This document shows, piece by piece, positions 1 through 6,258 of a DNA stretch of 12,536 nucleotides. A program made the position numbers and the translations under genes. The notes below the pieces were generated by a model, which saw only the letters and a list, made by a program, of their open reading frames with translations, made no database searches and had not been told where the DNA came from. How positions within the stretch are numbered: the stretch's first letter is position 1; each line of letters begins with the position of its first letter. The stretch covers positions 1-12,536 of the forward strand of contig JAQUDY010000018.1 of the NCBI GenBank assembly GCA_028685445.1. Reading direction: 5' to 3'. Source of the DNA: Bacilli bacterium. Its GTDB lineage: Bacteria; Bacillota_I; Bacilli_A; RF39; UBA660.

Positions 1-779
1 CCGTAATTTAAAGCTGTTTCAATAGAAAACTCAGAATGCCTCTTACTATAAGGTTCATAAATAACCATTTCACAAGTGTTATTACATTTTACATTCTGAA
101 TAACAGAAGGATCACTTTCTGTAGGAACACTACCGACTTTAACAATGCCTATTCTAATAGAATTTAAAATACCGTCCATTTCATATTTTAATCCTTCTTC
201 AGTATTCTCATCATAATCAATAAAAGTACTTTCATCAAAATATAAATTGTCAGCTAAAGGAGAACCAGTAGTGTTTTTTAAAAAGATGTCAAAAGCAACA
301 TAAAGATTTACCGGATTAGATTTATCTTCTTTTCTTTCAATTGTGTTTAATAATCTTTTAACCGAACCATTCGGGTTTTTTTCTCTTGTATGAACTAAAT
401 CTCCAGTAAAAACAGAAAACTTATCTTGATTAGAATCTTTAATTCCATTTGTAGAAACAGGCCATAATCCATAAGACCACTGATTTGTATGGTTTGGATA
501 GGACTCTTTTAAATCCATAATTATACTATCCATTGATATAGTTACAGATTCAGAAAAGTCTATTCCATCTAATGAAATAAACAATCCGCTATTGCTTGCA
601 ACACCTAATTTATAAAATTGTACCTTAACATTTAAAGATGATGATAACCAAGCATAAGTTGAAACAGTTAATAACAACGCAGTAAAAAAAGTAACAAAAA
701 ATAAGACTTTCCTTTTTTTTATTTTCCTTTCATGATTAATAATATCATTTGTAAAATCATTAATTTCTTTTTTCATCAT
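1..779 (-). CDS. Exported TYAW-signal surface protein, paralogue A (C-terminus cut by window edge)
   Basis: Read from the sequence: an open frame starts at tandem ATGs (779 and 776) behind AAAGGTGA and runs off the left edge, giving about 259 residues. The N-terminus is charged (about 24 residues), then a hydrophobic stretch ends in STYAWL (near residues 40-45). The ectodomain repeats family landmarks of its three upstream paralogues in the same order: an SLDG segment, LWPVSTNG (for LIPMSS-G), LYVAFDIFLKN, NSIRIGIVKVG and CEMVIYEP (for AVIWEPND). It is the most diverged of the four. It has TYAWL rather than TYAWF, SSS instead of the basic residue after the motif, and only a compact KCNNTC cysteine pair where the others have four spread cysteines. 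It lies 122 nt downstream of paralogue B with a strong hairpin between them. Function is unknown; a minor subunit of the same surface structure is inferred. The second ATG has the better spacing to the ribosome site. Confidence 0.85.
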   Translation of the reverse strand, partial: MMKKEINDFTNDIINHERKIKKRKVLFFVTFFTALLLTVSTYAWLSSSLNVKVQFYKLGVASNSGLFISLDGIDFSESVTISMDSIIMDLKESYPNHTNQWSYGLWPVSTNGIKDSNQDKFSVFTGDLVHTREKNPNGSVKRLLNTIERKEDKSNPVNLYVAFDIFLKNTTGSPLADNLYFDESTFIDYDENTEEGLKYEMDGILNSIRIGIVKVGSVPTESDPSVIQNVKCNNTCEMVIYEPYSKRHSEFSIETALNY

Positions 780-806
780 AAATCACCTTTACTGCATTTA
801 TTATTT

Positions 807-841
807 AAATAAAGAGTAACCTACTTGATTACTCTTTATTT
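807..841 (-). terminator. 13-bp perfect hairpin between paralogues B and A (bidirectional terminator or attenuator)
   Basis: Arms 807-819 and 829-841 are perfectly complementary (13 bp, 9-nt loop). In the leftward direction the GAGTAA/TTACTC core is followed by TTTATTT, a moderate U-tract. In the rightward direction it is followed by seven Ts (839-845), a textbook intrinsic terminator, although no rightward gene precedes it. For the leftward array it would end or attenuate transcription after paralogue B. Only about 27 nt separate it from the start of paralogue A, so A has little room for its own promoter and probably depends on read-through. Confidence 0.6.
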
Positions 842-901
842 TTTTAATCATTAAATAATCATAAGCATAGTTATTTAATAATAAATTAAATTTTTATTAT
901 T

Positions 902-2176
902 TTATGGTTGTGTTGTAGTTGTTGTTGGTAAAGGACCTGAATAGTCAAAGTCACTTGGTTCGAATCTTTGTTTAGTAAATCCAAACTTAACAGATATTGC
1001 TTTACCAATTGCTGCAAAATCATAGTTATCAATGTCTTGTCCTTCAATAAAAATGTAAATTCTTACTTTAGTAATACTATTTGGCGCAAGACTCATAAAT
1101 TCAGGTCTTTGCATTCCTTCCATAACTTTCATTGTGTCAGTAAATGTAGGATATTCATATAGTAATCCATTTTCATTGAATTCACCATCTCTTGGAGTTA
1201 CGTTTACTCCAAACCCATTATAAGCTGGTCCATCGTAAACATCTACTGCTTTCTCCGATCCAATAGGAGCTCCTATTGCATATGTAGGATAATAAGTTCC
1301 ATCCTCTATTGGAGAACAAGGTCCAGAAAATTCAGTTGTTGATGTTCTAGCCTTACAAGCAGTATTATACCAACCTATTGCTCCAGAAACGTGTTGCGTA
1401 TCATTTGGTTCCCATATAACAGCTGGACGTTCACATATTCCTGTTACTTTTCCTTCTACATCATCACATGTTATTCCAGTAATATCTGTTACTGTTTCAG
1501 TAGTTCCTTCTACTCGACCAATTTGAGCAAATGCTACTCTTACTGAGTTTTCAATTCCAGTGTTAAGTACTCCATGACTAGCTACTGAAACTCCTGAATC
1601 TACCGATAAATAAATTGATTCTTCATTTAATTTATCTAATTCTTCAATGTAATCTGCTCCTGTATGATTTTTTATAAATAAATCAAAAGCTACATATCCT
1701 GGTGCTTCAGTATCCCCTTCATTTTCAGCACGGCTAGCCATAATTCTATAACCACCAGCTGAGGTTGTTAAGCTTGATTTTTCATATAAAACTAATCTTG
1801 AAGCTGTTTGATCAATTGTTCCGATCGATGACATTGGTATTAAACCTCTGTGTTCACCTTCTGCTGGTGTGATTAAGTCTCCTTCTTCATCATATCGCGG
1901 TTCTGGAGAACCAGTCCACCAGTTGGTGTTTTCTTCATAAGAAACATCACTAAAATTAGTTTGATTAATAGTAACAGTATCTGCCCACGTTTGACCATTT
2001 AATGATAACTCTAATTCTTTTGTTGATGCTATTTCAACAGAGAATTCATCAACGCTAACTGTACGCATCCCAATAAACCATGCGTAAGTTGAAACAGATA
2101 AGATAAGTGCTGTTAAAACTAAACTAATAACTAGATTTCTTATACGAGTTGTGTGTCTTTTCTGATTTTCTTTCAT
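902..2176 (-). CDS. Exported TYAWF-signal surface protein, paralogue B (no C-terminal Ig-like domain)
   Basis: This 424-residue protein has a basic N-terminus (KENQKRHTTRIRN), a hydrophobic segment at about 14-31 and STYAWF at 29-34, followed by a large predicted beta-rich ectodomain. Landmarks are GLIPMSSIG (111-119), YVAFDLFIKN (161-170), NSVRVAFAQIG (210-220), AVIWEPND (252-259), VDVYDGPAYNG (311-321) and IEGQDIDNYDF (377-387). Four cysteines (237, 248, 274, 287) flank the WEPND motif and match those of paralogues D and E, suggesting disulfides outside the cell. It is closest to paralogue D. It stops just after the core in a PTTTTTQP tail, where D and E continue into an Ig-like domain. There is no LPXTG motif. 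The ATG follows GGAAAGAGG; the gene starts 18 nt after gene C ends, so the two are presumably cotranscribed. I infer a TasA/camelysin-like fibre subunit; the exact family is not certain. Confidence 0.9.
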   Translation of the reverse strand: MKENQKRHTTRIRNLVISLVLTALILSVSTYAWFIGMRTVSVDEFSVEIASTKELELSLNGQTWADTVTINQTNFSDVSYEENTNWWTGSPEPRYDEEGDLITPAEGEHRGLIPMSSIGTIDQTASRLVLYEKSSLTTSAGGYRIMASRAENEGDTEAPGYVAFDLFIKNHTGADYIEELDKLNEESIYLSVDSGVSVASHGVLNTGIENSVRVAFAQIGRVEGTTETVTDITGITCDDVEGKVTGICERPAVIWEPNDTQHVSGAIGWYNTACKARTSTTEFSGPCSPIEDGTYYPTYAIGAPIGSEKAVDVYDGPAYNGFGVNVTPRDGEFNENGLLYEYPTFTDTMKVMEGMQRPEFMSLAPNSITKVRIYIFIEGQDIDNYDFAAIGKAISVKFGFTKQRFEPSDFDYSGPLPTTTTTQP

Positions 2177-2194
2177 AATTACCTCTTTCCTTTT

Positions 2195-2887
2195 CTATTT
2201 TATAATTTCTGATTTAAAGTCCATGTGAACTTTAAATTCGCCACCTAAAATGTTATCTGTGCATTCTGGGTCGCTTCCTTCTAGCCATAAGACTATTGTA
2301 TACTTGCTGCTATCTCCAGGGCTAAAGTTCTGGACATGATCTCTTGCAACAAGAACATCTGATGTGAATGCTGTAGTTCCAGGTTCAGGATTACCGTTAC
2401 TGGAAATTTTAGCATAAGTAATTTCTTCAGAGTCCTTATAAACTCTTATTCTTATTGCTTCATCAACATTCATTATAACATCATCGATAACTATCTCAGA
2501 CCAATAGTCAGCGATTTCATTTCCTAAGTTTTCAATGTAGAAAGTATATGCAACATAATTCTCACCGTTATGAGAACCATTACTTCGCCCATGAAGATTA
2601 TCTGGTAGCCATGTATACTTTATATTATCTATAAATTGCATGGTTTCAGCCTGTAACTCTGTACGAAACACTTTATAATCAGGATCATCATAAATAATAA
2701 TTCCATTTTTTACATATAAATTTCGTTCAAGTGTTACACTGAAACTGCCGTTATTATATATTAAACTAAATACTATGTATAACATCAGTAATAAAAGTAA
2801 TAGAATTAATAATATTATTTTAAGAATTCTAACTATCTTTTTTTTGCGTTTAATCTTTTTAGCTCTAGTTACAACTTCTTTCTTCAT
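2195..2887 (-). CDS. Short membrane-anchored relative of the array proteins (gene C), possible anchor subunit
   Basis: This 230-residue protein has a strongly basic N-terminus (RAKKIKRKKK), a long Leu/Ile transmembrane segment (about 19-44) and a small ectodomain. It lacks the TYAWF motif, so the segment probably stays as an anchor. Divergent copies of the array motifs remain in order: YVAYTFYIENLGN (111-123, for YVAFDLFIKN), DEAIRIRVYKD (142-152, for NSVRVAFAQIG) and PGDSSKYTIVLWLEGSDP (190-207, for the NSITKVR..IEGQD block), then ILGGEFKVHMDF (for GKAISVKFGF). The WEPND block and the four-cysteine cluster are absent; the single cysteine is C209. The ATG lies behind AAAAGG with a 6-nt gap. 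It sits 45 nt after gene D and 18 nt before gene B with no terminator in between. A base or anchor role, by analogy with TapA beside TasA, is inference only. Confidence 0.85.
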   Translation of the reverse strand: MKKEVVTRAKKIKRKKKIVRILKIILLILLLLLLMLYIVFSLIYNNGSFSVTLERNLYVKNGIIIYDDPDYKVFRTELQAETMQFIDNIKYTWLPDNLHGRSNGSHNGENYVAYTFYIENLGNEIADYWSEIVIDDVIMNVDEAIRIRVYKDSEEITYAKISSNGNPEPGTTAFTSDVLVARDHVQNFSPGDSSKYTIVLWLEGSDPECTDNILGGEFKVHMDFKSEIIK

Positions 2888-2932
2888 TTTTAACCTTTTC
2901 TATTTTAATATATAACTAAATTTTATTAATTA

Positions 2933-4492
2933 TTATTCAGTAACAATTACTTTAAGAGTCTTTGTTGCTAACGTATTATTTGGACCTATTACCGAATAAA
3001 TAACTGTATACTCACCTGGCATATCCAAGTTGACTTTATTAACTATCGTTATGTCTTTTTCAGTATATGGTTCAGTAGTTGTAGGTGATCCTGTTCCAGA
3101 AGTCACTATTGACGCTGTTGCTTCAGGTGCGACAAATTTACCATCTTCAATGTAATCTGAAGTTTCTCCTTTTGCTAACGAAATAACTCTAGGTGTTTCT
3201 TCATCAAATCCATTTATTGTAATAATTGGCGGATTTTTATCTGATGTTGCTGGTCCAGTGTAACCAACGTCACCTGGTTCAAGTCTTTGTTTAGTAAATC
3301 CAAATTGTACTGATATCGCTTTACCTATTTGAGCAAAGTCATAATTATCAATATCTTGTCCTTCGATATAAATATATACTCTTACTTTTGTAATACTATT
3401 AGCTGCTAGAGACATAAACTTAGGTCTTTCAGTACCCTCTTTTAATTTATCTGTATCAGTGAAAGTTTTATGCGGAGTTAATTTTGTTGTTTGGTTATAT
3501 CCATTATATGGCTCTCCATCATAAACATCAACATTATCAGAAGCATCTATGTTAGAATTCATAGCATATGTAGGGTAAGCTAATCCATCTGTTATTTGGT
3601 TACATTTAGCTTCTGTATCATATGATTCTTTCTTTGTAATATCACTGCCATCTTCATTTCTTGGGTGACACGCTGTTTGATACCAATTAATAGCTCCTTG
3701 TACGTGATCTTTATCATTCGGTTCCCAAATTTGAGCTGTTCTTTCGCAAATAGGAGTTACTATATTTACTTCTTCAGAATCTTTTAATCCATCACAGTCA
3801 ATTCCTTGAACTAATGCAATTCCGTCTTCTGTTGTTGTATCAGTATGCCCTGAAATTCTTCCTATTTGAGCAAATGCCACTCTTACTGAGTTTTCTATTC
3901 CAGTTCCAGCTATTCCGCCAACCGAATCAACTTTAACAGCAGAATCTACTGTTAAATAAATATCTTCTTCATCAAGTACATTATATTCTGGAATATAATC
4001 ATTTCCTGAAAAGTTTTTAATGAATAAGTCAAATGCTACATATCCTGGTGCTTCAGTTTCTCCTTCATTTTCTGCTTTTGTAGAAATCATTCTATATCCA
4101 CCTGGAGTAGGCGTCATAGATGCTTTTTCATACAATTCTAATCTTGATGTCCCTACATGAATTTGACCTACTGAAGACATTGGAATTAAACCAATATAAT
4201 TATCTTCGCTTCCTTTTTCCGTACCAGTCCACCAGTTTGTGTTTCCAGAATAAGTATCTGTCATCTTAAAAGTATCTTTATTAATTACCACAGATTCTGC
4301 AAATGTTATTCCGTCTAATGATAGTGCTAAACTATCAGCCGCTTTAATATCGATTTCAAAAGGGCTAACATTAACAGTTCGCATACCGATAAACCAAGCA
4401 TAAGTTGATACTGTTACAAGAATAGCAGTTATTACGAAAATAAATACTAGATTTCTAATTCTTCTTGTATACTGTTTGTGTTCTTTTTCCAT
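2933..4492 (-). CDS. Exported TYAWF-signal surface protein with C-terminal Ig-like domain, paralogue D
   Basis: This is a 519-residue protein. I place the start at the ATG at 4492, not the in-frame ATG at 4522. GGAAAGAGG lies 6 nt before 4492, the same site precedes paralogue B, and this start puts STYAWF at 29-34 exactly as in B; the upstream ATG has AGGA almost abutting it. Domains in order: basic N-terminus with RRIRN, hydrophobic segment about 14-31, STYAWF, core ectodomain to about 415 (GLIPMSSVG, YVAFDLFIKN, NSVRVAFAQIG, QIWEPND, IEGQDIDNYDF), short linker, then a predicted Ig-like domain (about 420-519; PPIITINGF and MPGEYTVIYSV are typical of DUF5011/HYR-type folds). Cysteines 233, 249, 275 and 297 match those of B and E. 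No sortase signal is present. It is driven by its own promoter just upstream and heads the D-C-B cluster. A surface-fibre subunit is inferred. Confidence 0.9.
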   Translation of the reverse strand: MEKEHKQYTRRIRNLVFIFVITAILVTVSTYAWFIGMRTVNVSPFEIDIKAADSLALSLDGITFAESVVINKDTFKMTDTYSGNTNWWTGTEKGSEDNYIGLIPMSSVGQIHVGTSRLELYEKASMTPTPGGYRMISTKAENEGETEAPGYVAFDLFIKNFSGNDYIPEYNVLDEEDIYLTVDSAVKVDSVGGIAGTGIENSVRVAFAQIGRISGHTDTTTEDGIALVQGIDCDGLKDSEEVNIVTPICERTAQIWEPNDKDHVQGAINWYQTACHPRNEDGSDITKKESYDTEAKCNQITDGLAYPTYAMNSNIDASDNVDVYDGEPYNGYNQTTKLTPHKTFTDTDKLKEGTERPKFMSLAANSITKVRVYIYIEGQDIDNYDFAQIGKAISVQFGFTKQRLEPGDVGYTGPATSDKNPPIITINGFDEETPRVISLAKGETSDYIEDGKFVAPEATASIVTSGTGSPTTTEPYTEKDITIVNKVNLDMPGEYTVIYSVIGPNNTLATKTLKVIVTE

Positions 4493-4498
4493 TTCTTT

Positions 4499-4507
4499 CC
4501 TCTTTCC
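4499..4507 (-). promoter_or_regulatory. Ribosome binding site that decides the paralogue D start
   Basis: The minus strand reads GGAAAGAGG, then 6 nt, then the ATG at 4492. Paralogue B has the same GGAAAGAGG before its ATG. The alternative ATG at 4522 has AGGA almost touching it, which is poor spacing. Confidence 0.75.
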
Positions 4508-4546
4508 TTTTTTTTCTGTCATTTCCTACATAATGACATATTTTCA

Positions 4547-4570
4547 ATTACTGATAGCCACTACCGTAAT
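4547..4570 (-). other. Stem-loop at the predicted 5' end of the paralogue D mRNA
   Basis: On the minus strand ATTAC-GGTAG-TGG-CTATC-A-GTAAT forms a 10-bp stem with one G-U pair, a single bulged A and a 3-nt loop. It begins about 2 nt after the start predicted from the promoter at 4579-4606, so the transcript would open with this hairpin. No U-run follows, so it is not a terminator. A role in mRNA stability or leader control is inferred. Confidence 0.5.
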
Positions 4571-4571
4571 C

Positions 4572-4593
4572 TATCATAATCTTATCATAATCT
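4572..4593 (-). repeat. Perfect 11-bp tandem repeat (two copies) across the paralogue D -10 region
   Basis: The minus strand carries AGATTATGATA twice in direct succession (4593-4583 and 4582-4572). The repeat includes the extended -10 (TGATAAGAT). A shorter version (ATTATGATA) occurs once at the equivalent place in the paralogue E promoter. It may be an operator, or a slippage product within a duplicated promoter. Confidence 0.6.
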
Positions 4594-4606
4594 AAAAGTT
4601 TGTCAA
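4579..4606 (-). promoter_or_regulatory. SigA-type promoter for paralogue D
   Basis: A perfect TTGACA -35 (4606-4601), a 16-nt spacer and TAAGAT (4584-4579) preceded by TGA form an extended -10. Predicted transcription start is near 4572. The layout copies that of the paralogue E promoter, including spacer length and the ATTATGA before the -10. Confidence 0.65.
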
Positions 4607-4621
4607 TATTTTTTGTTGCTT

Positions 4622-4632
4622 TTTGTCGAATG
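4622..4632 (+). promoter_or_regulatory. Spo0A-box-like element upstream of the paralogue D promoter
   Basis: TTTGTCGAATG contains a perfect TGTCGAA, the established Spo0A box (TGNCGAA). It lies 17 nt upstream of the D -35 box and just after the stop codon of paralogue E. The identical 11-mer precedes the E promoter. A TGNCGAA match alone is not rare; the shared longer sequence and position are what make it notable. Confidence 0.4.
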
Positions 4633-4635
4633 TTT

Positions 4636-6135
4636 TTAAACAACTATGATCTTTATAATAACTGGTTTAGCAAAGTTTCCAGCCCAATCACTAACTATAT
4701 ATATTACTTCATACTCTCCAGGTATGCTTGTGTCAACATTATTTGTTACAACTATTCGTTCCGTTATATCTTCTGTTACATCTTTAGTATTTGTCTCTCC
4801 AATTTTATCTATTGCTGTTGCTTTAGGAGGACTAAAGTTACTGTATCTTGGAATTATAATCTCTTCTTCTAGAGAGTCTACTGTGATAATTGGTTCCCAT
4901 ATATCATCAAAGTCTGATAAATCTCCACTGTCAATTTCTTCAGCACTAAATCTATCTTTAGTAAAACTAAATTCTATGGATATTCTCTTACCGTCTTGAG
5001 CAAGCTCAAAATTATCTATATCTTGACCTTCTAAAAATATATATACTCTTACTTTGGTAATACTATTTGGCGCTAAGGTAAATATTTCTTTTTTATCTAA
5101 TCCTGTTAATTCTTTATCTGTGTCTGTAAAATAATTTACTTCTTGAAGGTATTTATTACTTCCAAGATAACCATTATAAGCTCTTCCATCGTAAACATCT
5201 ATATTATCATTTTCTGTAATATCTCTTGTTATTGCATATGTTGGATAATATTCTCCATTTTTTAATTGTTTACAAGTCCCTGTATATGAAGAACTTAAGT
5301 TTATATCTCGAGCTATTCTAGATTTACAAGAAGAATTGTACCAGTAAATCGCTGCTGGTACGTGAGCCCTGTCATTTGGTTCCCATATAACAGCTGGCCT
5401 ACATATTCCTGTTGTATTTTCTATTACCGATGGTTTTCCTTTATCATCCGCATTACATGATAAACTTGTTATTTTTTCTTGATTGGTAGTAGAACCTATT
5501 ACCCTACCTATTTGTGCAAATGCTATTCTTACTGAATTTTCTATTCCACGATTCGCTAAAGCAGGATCTGTAACTTTAACAAAAGAATTGTTCCCAAAAT
5601 AAATTGCTTCTTCTGTTAAGTAATCAACTTCTTGAGTATAAGATTTTTTAGAAAAGTTTTTAATAAATAAATCAAAGGTAACATAACCTAACCTTTCAGT
5701 TCCTTGCATATTATTAACTCTATGTGCAAGTAATCTATATCCTCCAGAAGTTATACTCATTCCAATTTTTTGATAAAGTTTTAACCGAGAAGCTTTTGCA
5801 TCTATTTCTCCAGTTGTAGACATAGGGATTAATCCTACTTCACTCCAAGCATTAGTGTTTCCAGCATATACATTATTTGGATCGTTATAATTACTCTCAT
5901 CAATAAATACCACATTATCCCAATTTTTTCCATCTAGAGATAATAGTAAGTTTAAGTTTGTATCTATTTTTAAATCAAAACTAGAAATATTAACTTGTCT
6001 TAGACTTATAAACCAAGCATAGGTTGCTGATATTACAATAAAAGTAAAAATACTAAAAAAAATAAACATGTTTTTTACTTTTCTAGTTAATTTAATTTTT
6101 AGCATGTTTTTTAAGGCTTTTTTTATTTTATCCAC
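4636..6135 (-). CDS. Exported TYAWF-signal surface protein with C-terminal Ig-like domain, paralogue E
   Basis: This 499-residue protein starts at GTG (6135), 9 nt after AGGGAG; the next ATG (6105) has no ribosome site. It has a basic N-terminus (about 1-22), a hydrophobic segment (23-37), ATYAWF (37-42), then the core ectodomain: GLIPMSTTG (101-109), YVTFDLFIKN (151-160), NSVRIAFAQIG (200-210), AVIWEPND (248-255), VDVYDGRAYNG and LEGQDIDNFEL (368-378). Cysteines 227, 245, 270 and 288 flank the WEPND motif as in B and D. A C-terminal Ig-like domain (about 413-499) shows EPIITVDSLEEE at its start and IPGEYEVIYIVSDWAGN near its end, typical of DUF5011-type bacterial Ig domains. There is no LPXTG. 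It is first in the array as transcribed, with its own promoter, and no terminator separates it from D, so read-through is likely. I infer a surface-fibre or envelope protein exported through a SipW-like signal. Confidence 0.9.
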   Translation of the reverse strand: MDKIKKALKNMLKIKLTRKVKNMFIFFSIFTFIVISATYAWFISLRQVNISSFDLKIDTNLNLLLSLDGKNWDNVVFIDESNYNDPNNVYAGNTNAWSEVGLIPMSTTGEIDAKASRLKLYQKIGMSITSGGYRLLAHRVNNMQGTERLGYVTFDLFIKNFSKKSYTQEVDYLTEEAIYFGNNSFVKVTDPALANRGIENSVRIAFAQIGRVIGSTTNQEKITSLSCNADDKGKPSVIENTTGICRPAVIWEPNDRAHVPAAIYWYNSSCKSRIARDINLSSSYTGTCKQLKNGEYYPTYAITRDITENDNIDVYDGRAYNGYLGSNKYLQEVNYFTDTDKELTGLDKKEIFTLAPNSITKVRVYIFLEGQDIDNFELAQDGKRISIEFSFTKDRFSAEEIDSGDLSDFDDIWEPIITVDSLEEEIIIPRYSNFSPPKATAIDKIGETNTKDVTEDITERIVVTNNVDTSIPGEYEVIYIVSDWAGNFAKPVIIKIIVV

Positions 6136-6176
6136 TAACTAATACTCCCTTATTATTATCACTTTACTATAATAAC

Positions 6177-6204
6177 ATTTTATCATAATATCACTCTTTG
6201 TCAA
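6177..6204 (-). promoter_or_regulatory. SigA-type promoter for paralogue E
   Basis: TTGACA (6204-6199), a 16-nt spacer and TAAAAT (6182-6177) with a TGA extension immediately before it. Predicted start is near 6170, leaving a leader of about 34 nt to the GTG. This is the strongest promoter match in the window. Confidence 0.7.
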
Positions 6205-6206
6205 TA

Positions 6207-6217
6207 TTTGTCGAATG
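6207..6217 (+). promoter_or_regulatory. Spo0A-box-like element upstream of the paralogue E promoter
   Basis: TTTGTCGAATG with a perfect TGTCGAA lies 2 nt upstream of the -35 hexamer (4 nt if counted from the core). TTTGTC also occurs 10 bp away at 6197, one helical turn, overlapping the -35. The same 11-mer precedes the D promoter. Spo0A control is inference; a shared ancestral promoter is the simpler alternative. Confidence 0.4.
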
Positions 6218-6226
6218 CCTTAATAT

Positions 6227-6258
6227 AAAAAAAAACAGACATTTTATATTCTGTTTTT
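6227..6258 (-). terminator. Intrinsic terminator after the DUF2207 gene
   Basis: The minus strand gives AAAAACAGA (6258-6250), a 10-nt loop, then TCTGTTTTT (6239-6231), a perfect 9-bp stem, and further Ts to 6227 (nine in a row in all). It overlaps the last bases of the stop codon and ends the lemA-DUF2207 transcript before the paralogue E promoter. Confidence 0.75.

Noticed and set aside
968..1162. Plus-strand open frame of 64 codons inside paralogue B
   Set aside because: It is antisense to a well-supported gene with conserved motifs, has no good ribosome site, and its composition mirrors the complementary strand.
4600..4999. Two overlapping plus-strand open frames (4600-4872 and 4646-4999)
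   Set aside because: They run antisense through the Ig-like domain of paralogue E, overlap each other and show no recognisable protein features.
902..6135. Sortase-anchored wall proteins
   Set aside because: No LPXTG-like motif, C-terminal hydrophobic segment or basic tail is present in the three complete large paralogues.
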